From the NCBI GenBank assembly GCA_944472135.2, contig OX235267.1, positions 17,157,452 to 17,221,451 on the forward strand: a DNA stretch of 64,000 nucleotides, given 5' to 3'. Positions 54,130 to 63,490 of the stretch are shown piece after piece. Each line of letters begins with the position of its first letter. Within the stretch, counting starts at the first letter, position 1. Under the pieces are notes generated by a model, which was not told the DNA's origin, ran no database searches, and was given only the letters and a program-made list of their open reading frames with translations. The translations under genes were made by a program, and so were the position numbers. The stretch is from Trichobilharzia regenti. Its lineage: Eukaryota; Platyhelminthes; Trematoda; Strigeidida; Schistosomatidae.

Positions 54130-54422
54130 ACCAAACATATCTTTCAAGTATTGGTTTGCAGGGATTCGATTGACTGGTTACAGGATTTCATCATGAGCGG
54201 ACATTGGTTATAGAACCATTAGAAAACCTGTGAGTACTGGACAGTTGTTTCGTCCCAGTTTGGGACTCTTCAAAAGTACGCACCCACTGGAGTTCAAACC
54301 CACGATCTTCTGGTTATAAGGCGAGCTCGTAGACCATTAAGATATTGGGACCCGATCCAATGGCCCATGAATTCTTACTTCTGCCAATTTACGACATCCC
54401 TACCAACCAATGCTTGAATATA
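54130..54422 (-). mobile_element. SINE-C, minus strand (left arm of inverted pair)
   Basis: Tail 54140-54210, ribozyme-like region 54233-54281, head 54285-54385 (B box as GTTCAAACCCACG on +). On the minus strand: GTACTTTTGAAGA, GTCCCAAACTGGGAC, GAAACAACTGTC, CAGTAC, the best stem II of the family. Confidence 0.8.
54233..54281 (-). ncRNA. Hammerhead-like fold in SINE-C
   Basis: Order: stem I strand (GTACTT), seven-base junction TTGAAGA (CUGANGA with position 3 altered), five-pair stem II GTCCC/GGGAC with loop AAACT, GAAA, short stem III region ACAACTGT, cleavage-position C, stem I return CAGTAC. Position-3 loss and weakened stem III suggest an inactive relic. Confidence 0.55.
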
Positions 54423-54424
54423 AA

Positions 54425-54780
54425 TGAGATGCTCACTGGCTACTGTACCTATTCAGGTAGGCAGTTACCTGGGTTCTAGTGGGAAGTTGTAACCAGTAGT
54501 GTGCAGCAGGTTGGGCGTGAGGAAACTACTAGCCGAAGACATTGGTTAGTGGTTGCACTATGTCATGAATGGGCAGAAGTTAGAATTCATGGGCCATTGG
54601 ATAGGGTCTCAGTGGTTTAATGGTCTACGAGCTCACTTTATAACCAGAAGGTCGTGGATTCGAAAACCGGTGGGTGCGTACTTTTGAAGAGTCCCAAACT
54701 GGGACGAAACAACTGTCCAGTACTTCAAGGTTTTCTAATGGTTCTCTAATCAATGACAGTTCGTTGTGAAATCCTGTAAA
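54425..54780 (+). mobile_element. SINE-C, full length, plus strand (right arm of inverted pair)
   Basis: Upstream block 54425-54590 (GAGATGCTCACTGGCTACTG), tRNA-like head 54600-54672, ribozyme-like region 54675-54725, tail to about 54780 ending GTGAAATCCTGTAAAG. It is near full length at about 350 bp. Confidence 0.8.
54675..54725 (+). ncRNA. Hammerhead-like fold in SINE-C
   Basis: Same fold and same substitutions as the copy at 54233-54281, including GTCCC/GGGAC and ACAACTGTC. Confidence 0.55.
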
Positions 54781-55162
54781 GATATCTTTTCCGGCGAATG
54801 CATTCTCAAAATCTGTTCACACAGTTACAAGCATTATTTAATGCAACATTTCAAAGAACGGAGATTAAAGAAGATAATAATTTTCAGCTCGATGTGAAAG
54901 TCTGAAGACGAAAATATTAATCCTATTTGACGTAGAAAGAAAATTACTCAAGATTCAAAAGTAGTTACGTGGTGTGCATTACGTAGTCAGATGTAAACAG
55001 GTTGTGTATGAAGTGAGGAAAAAGCAATCAAAGATCCAAGAATAATTAGATTCATGGTAAATACAAAGCTTGGACTAGTTTCTTTTGAGCATATAGCTCC
55101 GCCTTGTTAACTAATGAGTGAAGGGCTTCTAGAGTACAAAGAAGTTGGAAACACCGCTTTTC
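54781..55162 (-). mobile_element. PLE endonuclease C-terminus, UTR and module
   Basis: Minus strand 55150-55060 reads LLCTLEALHSLVNKAELYAQ then KKLVQALYLP, the C-terminal signature (LLxIxEALxI ... PELCIQKK). UTR follows, with a module-like segment at 54781-54840 next to the SINE-C end. Confidence 0.6.
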
Positions 55163-55350
55163 TTACAGGATTTCATCATGAGCTGACATTGGTTAGAGAG
55201 TCATTGGAGAATCACCACTGGAATACTGGACAGTTAGCTGTTTCGATAGCCTAGTTTGGGACTCTTATGTGGCACACTCCTACCACCGTGACTAGAACCC
55301 AGGACTTTCTGGTTACAGGTCAAGCGAGCTCATAGACTATTAAACCACTT
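55163..55350 (-). mobile_element. SINE-C copy, minus strand
   Basis: Tail 55168-55215, ribozyme-like region about 55225-55275 (AAGAGTCCCAAACTAGGC and TATCGAAACAGC on the minus strand), head to 55345. It belongs to the subfamily with the CTRTCGAAACAGC hairpin. Confidence 0.7.
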
Positions 55351-56098
55351 TACTTTTCGTAAATTGTTATTGTTCACTCTATCAATGCTTCTGATGGATG
55401 AGTCAGTTGAAATGCTGCGACAAATGCTGTTGAGGCATTCTATTATAGTGCTTCTGATTGAATCAGTGTCACATTTTTGCAGGCATAGTAAGTGAAGTTT
55501 TCATTGACGTATTTCTTTCAAAGAAAAATTTATTCTGAAGAAAAAGAAAACAAATTTTTCAAATAACACCCAGCGTTTTCTTTCTTTTTCATCATTTCCA
55601 CAAATTTGTTTACGTCTACAGATTGAATATACAAAGGATGTGGGTTAGAAATGGAAATTTAAGCGAAGTGGTGATTAGCTTTAGACTGCTTTTAATGATT
55701 CCGGAAATTTTAGTTTAATTTAGAAGAAAATCACTTGGTTTTCGTCTGTCTTTTGTTATTTCATATTCACAGTTGATTGACAGGACGAATCCAAATCGCT
55801 GTTATTATTATTATTACTACTGTTATTAACTTGCGCATTACATGAAAAATATATCTTTCTTTTTGTGTCTACCTGCATAAATTATTGGACTACCTAATTC
55901 TTCACAAATCACAATGCATCAGATTCACTCAATTCCACTTTGTCTTAAGCATTTATTTACATTCCTGAAGAACAGTCGGTACTAATGCGCATCTTTGATT
56001 GGCTTTCAATATACCCCTAGGACTGTATTTTAGGAATGAATACTTCGAAGGTTGGAGCTTATTTCAGACAGAACAAAATTCTGTCGAATGACATACTT
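55351..56098. other. No gene recognised
   Basis: AT-rich, with an ATT microsatellite near 55800-55830. No supported gene. Confidence 0.4.
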
Positions 56099-56175
56099 CT
56101 TCTGATCGTATAAGCAATAAATTATTCTCCAAACGTCATCCAGTTATGAAAACTGTATCGCTGTGTTAAATGAAA
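56099..56175 (+). repeat. E-family terminal piece
   Basis: GTATAAGCAATAAATTATTC, CAAACGTCATCCAG and CTGTATCGCTGTGTTAAATG: a decayed end of the E family. Confidence 0.45.
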
Positions 56176-56439
56176 TAAGTTTATGTAACAGGCTATTATA
56201 TTCTGCCACAGTGCACAGATTTTACTGTAACAATAGTGTAGAGAGTGTAGAGAGGATATCCAAGTCATCATTGATAACTAGGAGGTTAAAAAAAGAACCA
56301 TCATTGTTCAATGGTCAGTTTTTGGAATGTATTGGTTTAAACATGGGTTCGATAAAGATATTTTTTGACTAGATCAATTAAACTAAGAGATTTTGAAAGC
56401 AGACGATGGGTTTGGGAGATGGGCTTCATTAATTGAAGA

Positions 56440-57320
56440 AAATTTTCTTTATCGACGAAATCATCTTCTCAGGCTGTATAGTCGTATTTATACTTACCAC
56501 AAATGTATAGTAGTCTATTATTGAGTAATAGGGGGTGACATAATTGATATAACTACTCGGAATTGGCTTCAGAAGTAAAAAATAAAAGTTGTAAATTACG
56601 TGGTACTCAACGGAACAAAGTTATATATTCGATAAGCTTGAAATCGCTTTTGAGTGAGAATAAATTTAGTTGAGTGTCAATTCAACAAGTGTGAAGCGGG
56701 TGTGAAAATGTACCAAAGGAGCATATGAGAGTTATAATAGTGAATTAATTATTGAAGCAAAATTAAACTAAAAGTAAAATTAAAAAGGAAAGAACAATTC
56801 AAAAATGTTTACAGGGGACGACTAGTGAAGAGGTTAAGACCAAGGTAGAATCAAAGACTGGACAAACGTTTTTCTGTATGCAGAGTTCGGGGGTGTATTA
56901 ACGAATTGCCATTGCCTCCCACATACACAAAAGCCGAAACCTGACACCTTTTGTACCATTCGGCCTCACCTTGTAGAGGATGTTGAAAGACGACTCTGGT
57001 GGAGCTACGTGGCCTGAGTTCACCAAGTGCTCGAGAATTGAGCATTGTCCTTTTGATAATCACGCTGGATAATGTTCAGAGATGCGTTTGGAAAGTGTGC
57101 ACTTTGTGCTGGCGGCCAATATAACTAGCTCTACACGAGCAGGTGAATTTATAAACACACACTGAGGTAGCCCAAGGCGGTAGTTTATTCTTCACACATC
57201 CATCCATCATTTGTTGGCTTTAGAAATTGATACGTAGCTCAGCCATAAAAAAGGCTTTCCTCAGTAATCTGCTAAAGCGAATCTTCACAATCTTAACTGC
57301 GGTATCACATAGAATGCAGA
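56440..57320 (-). mobile_element. PLE endonuclease, UTR and module, degenerate
   Basis: Minus strand: EN remnants near 57290-57060 (broken), NSRALGELRPRSSTRVVFQH and YKRCQVSAFVYVGGN at 57045-56930 (frameshifted GH ... FKxxxKV and LPKG region), UTR 56840-56500, and a hairpin module at 56440-56505 with CAGC, CTGAGAA, GATGATTTCGTC and AAGAAAATTTTCTTC. Confidence 0.6.
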
Positions 57321-57640
57321 GAGTTGGAAAGAAGGGATAGACTTATCACTTATATGGCAAACTCTAATGAAGCAAGTTAGACGAGAAAACAAGGGAAACC
57401 TCTATCAACCTCCATGACCTTTTAAAATGTATTATCATGTTTGTCACATGTGAATTGACGTGTTTTCCATATGACGAATGACACACACTCACACACACTC
57501 ATACAGAAAAAGAAATATATACACAATAACAATTTGACATTAGTCATTACAAAAACATGATGACTGCTTACATATTTCTATTGGTACAAGTGTCTATGGA
57601 CAAGTGACCTTCGAACAAACTGACTTCCATTTGTGCGAAA
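57321..57640. other. No gene recognised
   Basis: Unassigned, with an ACAC-rich stretch near 57482-57505. Confidence 0.4.
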
Positions 57641-57644
57641 CAAT

Positions 57645-57800
57645 TTTTTACTAAATATTTTGATGATTAATAAAGTTCAAATAATTCTACTGAAGAAGAA
57701 AGAAGCTGTGGTGGCTTACACAGAGAAACGTTCAGAAAACAGATCTTGTTTTGATATTTTGTTCTCAAACACGCTGGGATTGATTTAAGTAACTTGTAAT
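57645..57800 (+). repeat. G-family terminal repeat with hammerhead-like hairpin
   Basis: Second copy of the 19780-19910 block: CTGAAGA with a short insertion, CTGTG/CACAG stem with loop including GGCTTA, then GAGAAACGTTCAG. The stem pair changes from T-G to T-A relative to the first copy. Confidence 0.5.
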
Positions 57801-59170
57801 GATTCAGTTTGACTCGATGCTCAAATTATCCCAAGAAATTCGTAACATTTAGGGCCTGGAAACTTATAATCTTATAAGATCATTTATTTTTCTGGAAAAA
57901 TGACACTACTCAGCAAAGATGGTCCAGTAATTTCAATTCTTAAATACATAATTATCAATTCAGTGGAAAATATTTTTCAAGAGGTTTTTCTAATGACTAA
58001 TGCATCTTTTTCATGTGTGAAGGAGGCATTTATTTATTTATTTTAACTTTGCATTCAGAATGTGAGATGACTTCTTATAAAATATTATGTCTCAGTCTGA
58101 AGGTACATATGGCTGCTGTACCAAAAATGCATTTAAAAAAATTAACGATTATACATACATAGCTGGATATATCATTCTTATTTGGGTGAACTTATTTTTG
58201 TTGATATCTTCTGTTTATGTTGAATTTATTTTCCTATGTAAAATGAATTATTAGATTATTTTGTGGCATACATGTTATGATAGGAGCTACAACCTAATGG
58301 ATTCTGAGAGGAGGCTAACTTAATGCTCTCTCTAGCTAATCTGTCCTAATCACACAACAAATAACAACAATGGCAATAACACGGTCCGCGCACCAAGACA
58401 GAAGTAAAGACACTGGGCAAGAAAGCTTTCACTGTCTTAAAACAACAGTCAGCGCTTGCGTATACATGTGTTGAAAGAGACTTTTAGAAGCATCAGTGTC
58501 GTTGATAAACTAAAACAGTTGACAACAATAGTATTCCAATGGTTCTAAGCAGGTTGAGAGAAAGTCAGGTCATAAATCAATAAGTAAGGTTAGAGACATA
58601 CAAACAGACATGTAGAATATTAGGTCTGTATATATCAAAACAATGTATAATTCATGAATTCATCTTGTGTGATTTGTGATGAGTGTAAAATTATTGCACC
58701 GAGTTATATCTTAAAAACAATGGTAATATCTTTGTCCTGGACAGTATTTATAAAATGTACAGCATTTTCGATGGAGAAAGAAAGACGAGATTGCGATATA
58801 AAATGATATCATTCTATTTCACAGGATCTTATCAACTGCAGACTACTTGAAATTACAATGGTTATATAGATGATGATAACATACTTTAAAGTTTAAGTGG
58901 TAGTAGAGAATAAATACTATAAAAGTGACGTATCCAAAATGTAAGCATTACAATTTTTAGATTAAGTTTTCATCATCAATTTATACGCTTCAAAGTAGAA
59001 AAGAGGTGGAAGGGGTAAGACAGAAAACATTAAAAATTAACAAACAGTGTTGGCTTGTAGGTTCATATAGCAACCCAAAAACAAATGCGGTTACAGTCTA
59101 TAAGACTGACATTTGTTCAGTGAGTTGAGATCACTGAATTAGATGACTAATTAATGTAACCAAAATCACT
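57801..59170. other. No gene recognised
   Basis: Unassigned 1.4 kb. No RNA gene or supported exon. Confidence 0.4.
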
Positions 59171-59174
59171 ATTC

Positions 59175-60060
59175 AGTTACCAGGGGGGTGAGAGGTTAAT
59201 CATACTCCCTTTCTGTATGCACAAGTCTGGTTTGAGTCGTTTGATTGAGATTGCTTAGGCAAATCGTAGTAAATTTGCTGTTCTTTGTCTATTTAATATT
59301 TCGAAGGACTTATAAATCTCTACGAGATGTCCGGTATCAACAATATGTCTGGTGATTGCACTCTGAGAATATTTGCTTCTTTCAGGCACTGGTTTCTTGG
59401 AGTATGCTCAGAAGACCAGATAGAAGCCCTTCTTTTTGTCCTTCCAATGTAGTTGCTCCCCAAGTGCATGTGAATTCATAAACGCAGTTGGAGGTGACAT
59501 CATCGGGGTGTTTATCCAGCTTTGAGTAGAATAAAGAAGGAGTGGTACCGTATACTGTTATGAGTTTTGCTGCCGGAAGCTTCTATTTATTGCACTTTTC
59601 AATCTTTTGTCAATCTTTTGTGACACTGTATCTCCTTTGTATGGTAGACAAATAAACACTTTTTTCGTTTCTACAGTTGGATGCATTTCTTTCTCATCTT
59701 TTTCTCTGCTATACTTCTTTATATATCCATTTTCCCTTAGGCACTTCTCGATGAAATCTAATTCTTCTTCAACCCTGTTTGGTGAACATAGCTTCCTGAG
59801 TGTGTCGTTCGAAGTCCTCAGTAATCCACATTTATAGCTTATATGACAAAAGCTGTTATAATGAAGATATTGACTGGTCCAGGTTTCTTTTCTATAGATG
59901 GAATTTTCGATCGTACCTTCGTTTGTTCTTTCTACATTGAGATCCAGGAAATTGAACTGATTATTATGTTCATATTCCATGGTGAATTTGATGTTTGGAT
60001 GGGTCTCATTTAGGCGATCATATAATGCCGATTCGTGATCCATGTCACAGGAGTTTATTG
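59175..60060 (-). mobile_element. PLE: RT C-terminal half and broken endonuclease
   Basis: Open frame 60043-59558: HPNIKFTMEYEHNNQFNFLD, ERTNEGTIENSIYRKETWTS, QYLHYNSFCHISYKCGLLRT and VFICLPYKGDTVSQKIDKRL. A stop follows; in other frames CVYEFTCTWG, an ANYIG-like segment with an indel, and a decayed C-terminus reach 59175. The catalytic YVDD region lies beyond the preserved part, where the element ends at about 60060. Confidence 0.75.
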
Positions 60061-60064
60061 CATG

Positions 60065-60590
60065 ATATTTTCCTCTCGTACAATAACTTCAAGTAAAACA
60101 ATAATTGACAGTGTATCCTGTGACCCTATGCCTTCTGAGCTGAAGCATAAACCACTCCATTATGATATACCTGCTTTGTCTCCTTTAGGAAATCCATCCA
60201 CGATATCTAGTTGAAAGCTAAATGTAAGATATTCAGGAGTACATCTTGAGACTCAAGGACGTAACTGAAAACAGTCATTTCATGTATGGGAATACGTTGC
60301 CATTCACAATCACCTCTTTCCTCTAGTTTAGTAGATTCTTGCAAATCAGAATCTTGTAATTTCAAGAGTAGATCATACCACTAGACGGTCATATCTTAAC
60401 CGAATGAGAGAATATATATGCAACAGAGAGAGATGGAAGTTTTTAGTTAGCTCAAATTTTAAGAAGGCAGCCAGAGATGGTTGTATATGAAATTTGCAAA
60501 TTGTTAATTTCATTTATGTTGTCACCAGTTCTCGAAAGTAATCAGCGAGAAATCATGTCGACTGAACTGATTCAATTCATTCTCTGAGCT
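60065..60590. other. No gene recognised
   Basis: Unassigned. Confidence 0.4.
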
Positions 60591-60593
60591 AAG

Positions 60594-60652
60594 TCAAACC
60601 TCTGATGAGCTCGACCCAAAGTGAGCGAAAGTGCCGACCGGTGTTTAGACTG
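60594..60652 (+). ncRNA. Candidate isolated type I hammerhead ribozyme
   Basis: CTGATGA (exact core), GCTC/GAGC four-pair stem II with a ten-base loop and the required closing G-C, GAAA, then AGTGCC and GGTGTT pairing six positions (with G-U pairs) around loop GACC, and U at the cleavage position. Stem I is weak: CT/AG, then AGT/ACT across a bulge. No surrounding repeat family recognised. Confidence 0.5.
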
Positions 60653-60659
60653 CCTCGAT

Positions 60660-60970
60660 CTGGCTGGCAGACACTAATGGTTGATATGAGAGGTATAAAA
60701 GTATTCGTCCCAGTCTATCAGCAATATATAGATTGATGGATATGAAATGATTTATACGAATTCTGAGTAAAAGAGGTGAAGAGACACCTATGTCTGAAGT
60801 GACAAAAACCTACATAAGATTTCATTTAGTCTCGATATAGACAAATTTGTAAAGAAGTTAAAGAAGGGATGACTTTTAAGCAGGTGACATATCAAATTGA
60901 TTTGCTTGATTACGTTTATATAGGAAGACTTTATCATCAATCAAAATCATAGGAATTATTAAAAAGACGG
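60660..60970. other. No gene recognised
   Basis: Unassigned. Confidence 0.4.
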
Positions 60971-60974
60971 TTGT

Positions 60975-61670
60975 AACGAATAAAATTATCTTTTCGATGA
61001 ACCTATCAACTAGGCTGTACATTCCTGTATTTACGATAAATGGGCGGGAAGGTTCCAGAATAATTTCGGGTTATAGGTCAAATGTCCTGAATTAAGCAGA
61101 TGTTCTGTCACTGAACTATATACACTTTTTCGTTCTCCTTTCACTAGCCAGGCTGGGTAGTGTTCACGAGGGCGTCTTTCTAGCTAGCGCATGGTACGGC
61201 CGATGCACTCAGCTATGCAAGAGCAAGTAAACTGATATGTGCACGCTGACGTGGCTCAATGCGTCAGCTTATCTTTCGCATTCTGGCTGAACAGTTTTTT
61301 GCAGGAAAACTACATTCTTAGGCTAGCGGCGAAGTGTGTTTTCCTCAGAGATTTGGAGTGGCGTTTACGAAGGATTTCTGATTCAATGTCGCCTTTGAAT
61401 TCTAGATTAAGCAGAAGTGTGTTCTGTGGGACGGATTGGGCTTTTTCGGAAGTATTCTTTGATTTGAGACTCTTGTCTATGAACCTAAGTGGAAAACCGT
61501 TTTCCATTAGGGTTCTTCGGAGATCGCGCAGTTTTTCGTCAGTCACTTCCTCAATGCATATATTCCGAATCCCCGAAGAAAGAGCCTATATCAGGTTCCC
61601 ATTTCTCTTTAAGGGCACGAAGCTTTGAAAGTTGATGAATTGTCCATTTCATGTACGCAATTTGAACACG
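60975..61670 (-). mobile_element. PLE linker and endonuclease start, UTR and module
   Basis: Minus strand: frame 61546-61310 with LRRTLMENGFPLRFIDKSLK and LLLNLEFKGDIESEILRKRH. The downstream frame 61270-61080 has a C-rich YQFTCSCIA and IGRTM(R) segment, EHYPAWL-like and ending after STVTEHL-like residues. A hairpin module lies at 60978-61045. Confidence 0.7.
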
Positions 61671-61763
61671 TACCTTAAATGTGTGAATAAAACAATTCCA
61701 ACAGTGGTGTGAACACGGGTAGTAATTTTGCTCGAAATATAACCAATAACAAAACTTGTCATT

Positions 61764-62118
61764 GTGTGTAAACTTTTGAAATATAATTATACTTTATTTG
61801 ATCTAATCCAGAATTTCTCAAACTTTTTACTGATATTAATTCAACTGGACGGTCTTCCCATTAAAAGACTGGCCAACAAACTCACACATTTATATCAAGC
61901 TGAATCTCATTTTATGAACCATCGAATTTTCATCATCAGATGCCTTAAAAATGGAATTATTCTTGTATACATGAAATTACAATCACCAGTATCTACTGAC
62001 AAAGCAAATGCAGCGCTCACACATGCCTCAAAAATACGCATCAAAGAAAACCTACGTGAAATTATACGAAAGCTATTCACGATAAGGAAAGATATTAATG
62101 AAGTAAAAGAAAATTATT
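61764..62118 (+). mobile_element. Open frame of uncertain origin, cut by a SINE
   Basis: About 118 codons (LTHLYQAESHFMNHRIFIIR, later ASKIRIKENLREIIRKLFTI and RKDINEVKENYW) before the frame runs into a Sm-alpha element. The basic, helical C-part could be a PLE N-terminal segment, which no other fragment here represents, but I cannot show this. Confidence 0.3.
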
Positions 62119-62124
62119 GGACTG

Positions 62125-62308
62125 AGTTTTCGATTTTCCCGTCGATTGATTGGACCGAAGTGCTCGGTCTCAGGTACTGGGTTCGAGCCTCGGTGGGAAC
62201 ATCATCACTCACTGAGAAATGCAGGTACATCCAGCTGACGAGTCCCAAATAGGACGAAATGCGCTTTATCCTGGATTCCACTGCTAGCCACCATCCACCA
62301 ATTAAATG
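62125..62308 (+). mobile_element. Sm-alpha-type SINE with inverted 3' tail
   Basis: 62127-62173 is the family tail in minus orientation; at GGTCTCAG/GTACTGGGTT it switches to a plus body with B box GGGTTCGAGCCTC, hammerhead and CACCATCCACCAATT. It disrupts the frame ending near 62118. Confidence 0.88.
62221..62284 (+). ncRNA. Hammerhead ribozyme, core intact
   Basis: Stem I TACATCCAG with CTGGATTCC, core CTGACGA, stem II GTCCCAAATAGGAC (perfect), GAAA, ATGCGCTTTAT and cleavage-site C. Core and stems I and II are all canonical; only the short stem III carries the TTT variant. Confidence 0.88.
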
Positions 62309-62329
62309 ATAATAATAGTACGAAAAATT

Positions 62330-63430
62330 ATGATCCTGGTGACCATATAGTGGGCCAGGGTAGACAAAGGGAGTGGATGGGTTTTTTCTGTACACATAGG
62401 TCTGGTCTCTCTCTATTAGTCTCTAAAGCCTCAGCTATGGCTAGGAGGCGTAATTGTGTGCATTTGGGGAGATCGTTCGGTACTCGATACACAACTCTAA
62501 ATGACTCATCTACTTTGATGGTGTGTTCGCTATCCACTAGATGAGACAGAATAGCACTATTTAATGATTTGGTTGCTCTTTTCCCAAGCCAAGCAGGAAT
62601 ATATTCACGAGTGCGTTAAGATAAATTCTTTTGGGCACGACCTATTTAACTAGCTCCACAGGAGCAGTTGAATTTATAAACACACACTGATGTCGCCATT
62701 TTGGGCAATCTATCTTTAATTCATGGTGTCAATATCGGTTTGGTTGAGAAACTGACATGCAGTTTTGTGGCATTAAAAGTTCTTTCAATTGATCTCGTTA
62801 ATCTACGGCTTGATATATCGCTGGATATATCGCCTTTGAATTGTACATTTAAGTAAAGCTTTTTCTTACTTACTATGTCTCGCTTAGTTTTATGTGTAGT
62901 TTCATAGATATACTTCTTTACAAGTAAGATCGTAAGATTTCTTATTTCATCTTCAATACAATCCTCGGTACATATGCGTCTAATTCTATGAGTAAGACAA
63001 CGAATTAGGTTGCGCTTATATTGTACAGCTATGAAGCTATGGAAGTGGGTGTATTGTCCGTTCCACGTCGCTTTCCTGTAGATGTTTTTTTCAGGTATCG
63101 TCTGTTCTCTTTGTAAGAAGAACATCCAGAAATGGAATACTACCTGGGAGTTCCTCTTCACAAGTTAATTTAATAGTTGGGTGTACTTTATTGAAGTTTT
63201 GGAGAAGATGTTGTCTATCCAAATTATTGTTACAAATGATAAACGTATCGGCAACATACTGACAATAATTGAGTTGGTTTAGTATCTCTTTTAAAGGACC
63301 ATTTTCCAATTTAGAAATATTTCAGCTATTAAGGAACCAAGGGGAGAACCCACAGCAGCCTCATCTATTTGGCGGTAATACTCCTTAATAAACACAAATT
63401 GAACGTTCATAATGCATTTTAGTAGTAATT
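62330..63430 (-). mobile_element. PLE: RT catalytic half, linker and endonuclease, frameshifted
   Basis: Minus strand from 63430: YRQIDEAAVGSPLGSLIAEI (motif B), CQYVADTFIICNN where YVDD is expected (second Asp kept, first is Ala, about 63258-63247), IPFLDVLLTKR, YRKATWNGQYTHFHSF, then VQFKGDISSDISSRRL and a degraded GIY-YIG start near 62700-62620, and finally ESFRVVYRVPNDLPKCTQLR and DLCVQKK to SLCLPWP. Three frames are used. The motif C substitution alone would inactivate it. Confidence 0.8.
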
Positions 63431-63490
63431 CCATATAAATTTGTTTATTAGATGTATCACACAGTGAAACAGTATTATTTACTGGATCCA
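63430..63490 (-). repeat. E-family end fused between PLE and LINE
   Basis: On the minus strand: CCAGTAAATAATACTGTTTC then ACATCTAATAAACAAATT, the terminal bases of the E family, immediately followed by PLE RT sequence and preceded by LINE sequence. Confidence 0.7.

Noticed and set aside
1432..62180. tRNA-like segments with good A and B boxes
   Set aside because: All examined (for example 1432, 8405, 22400, 37780, 48040, 62180) are SINE heads joined to repeat bodies; no cloverleaf of a genuine tRNA gene was found.
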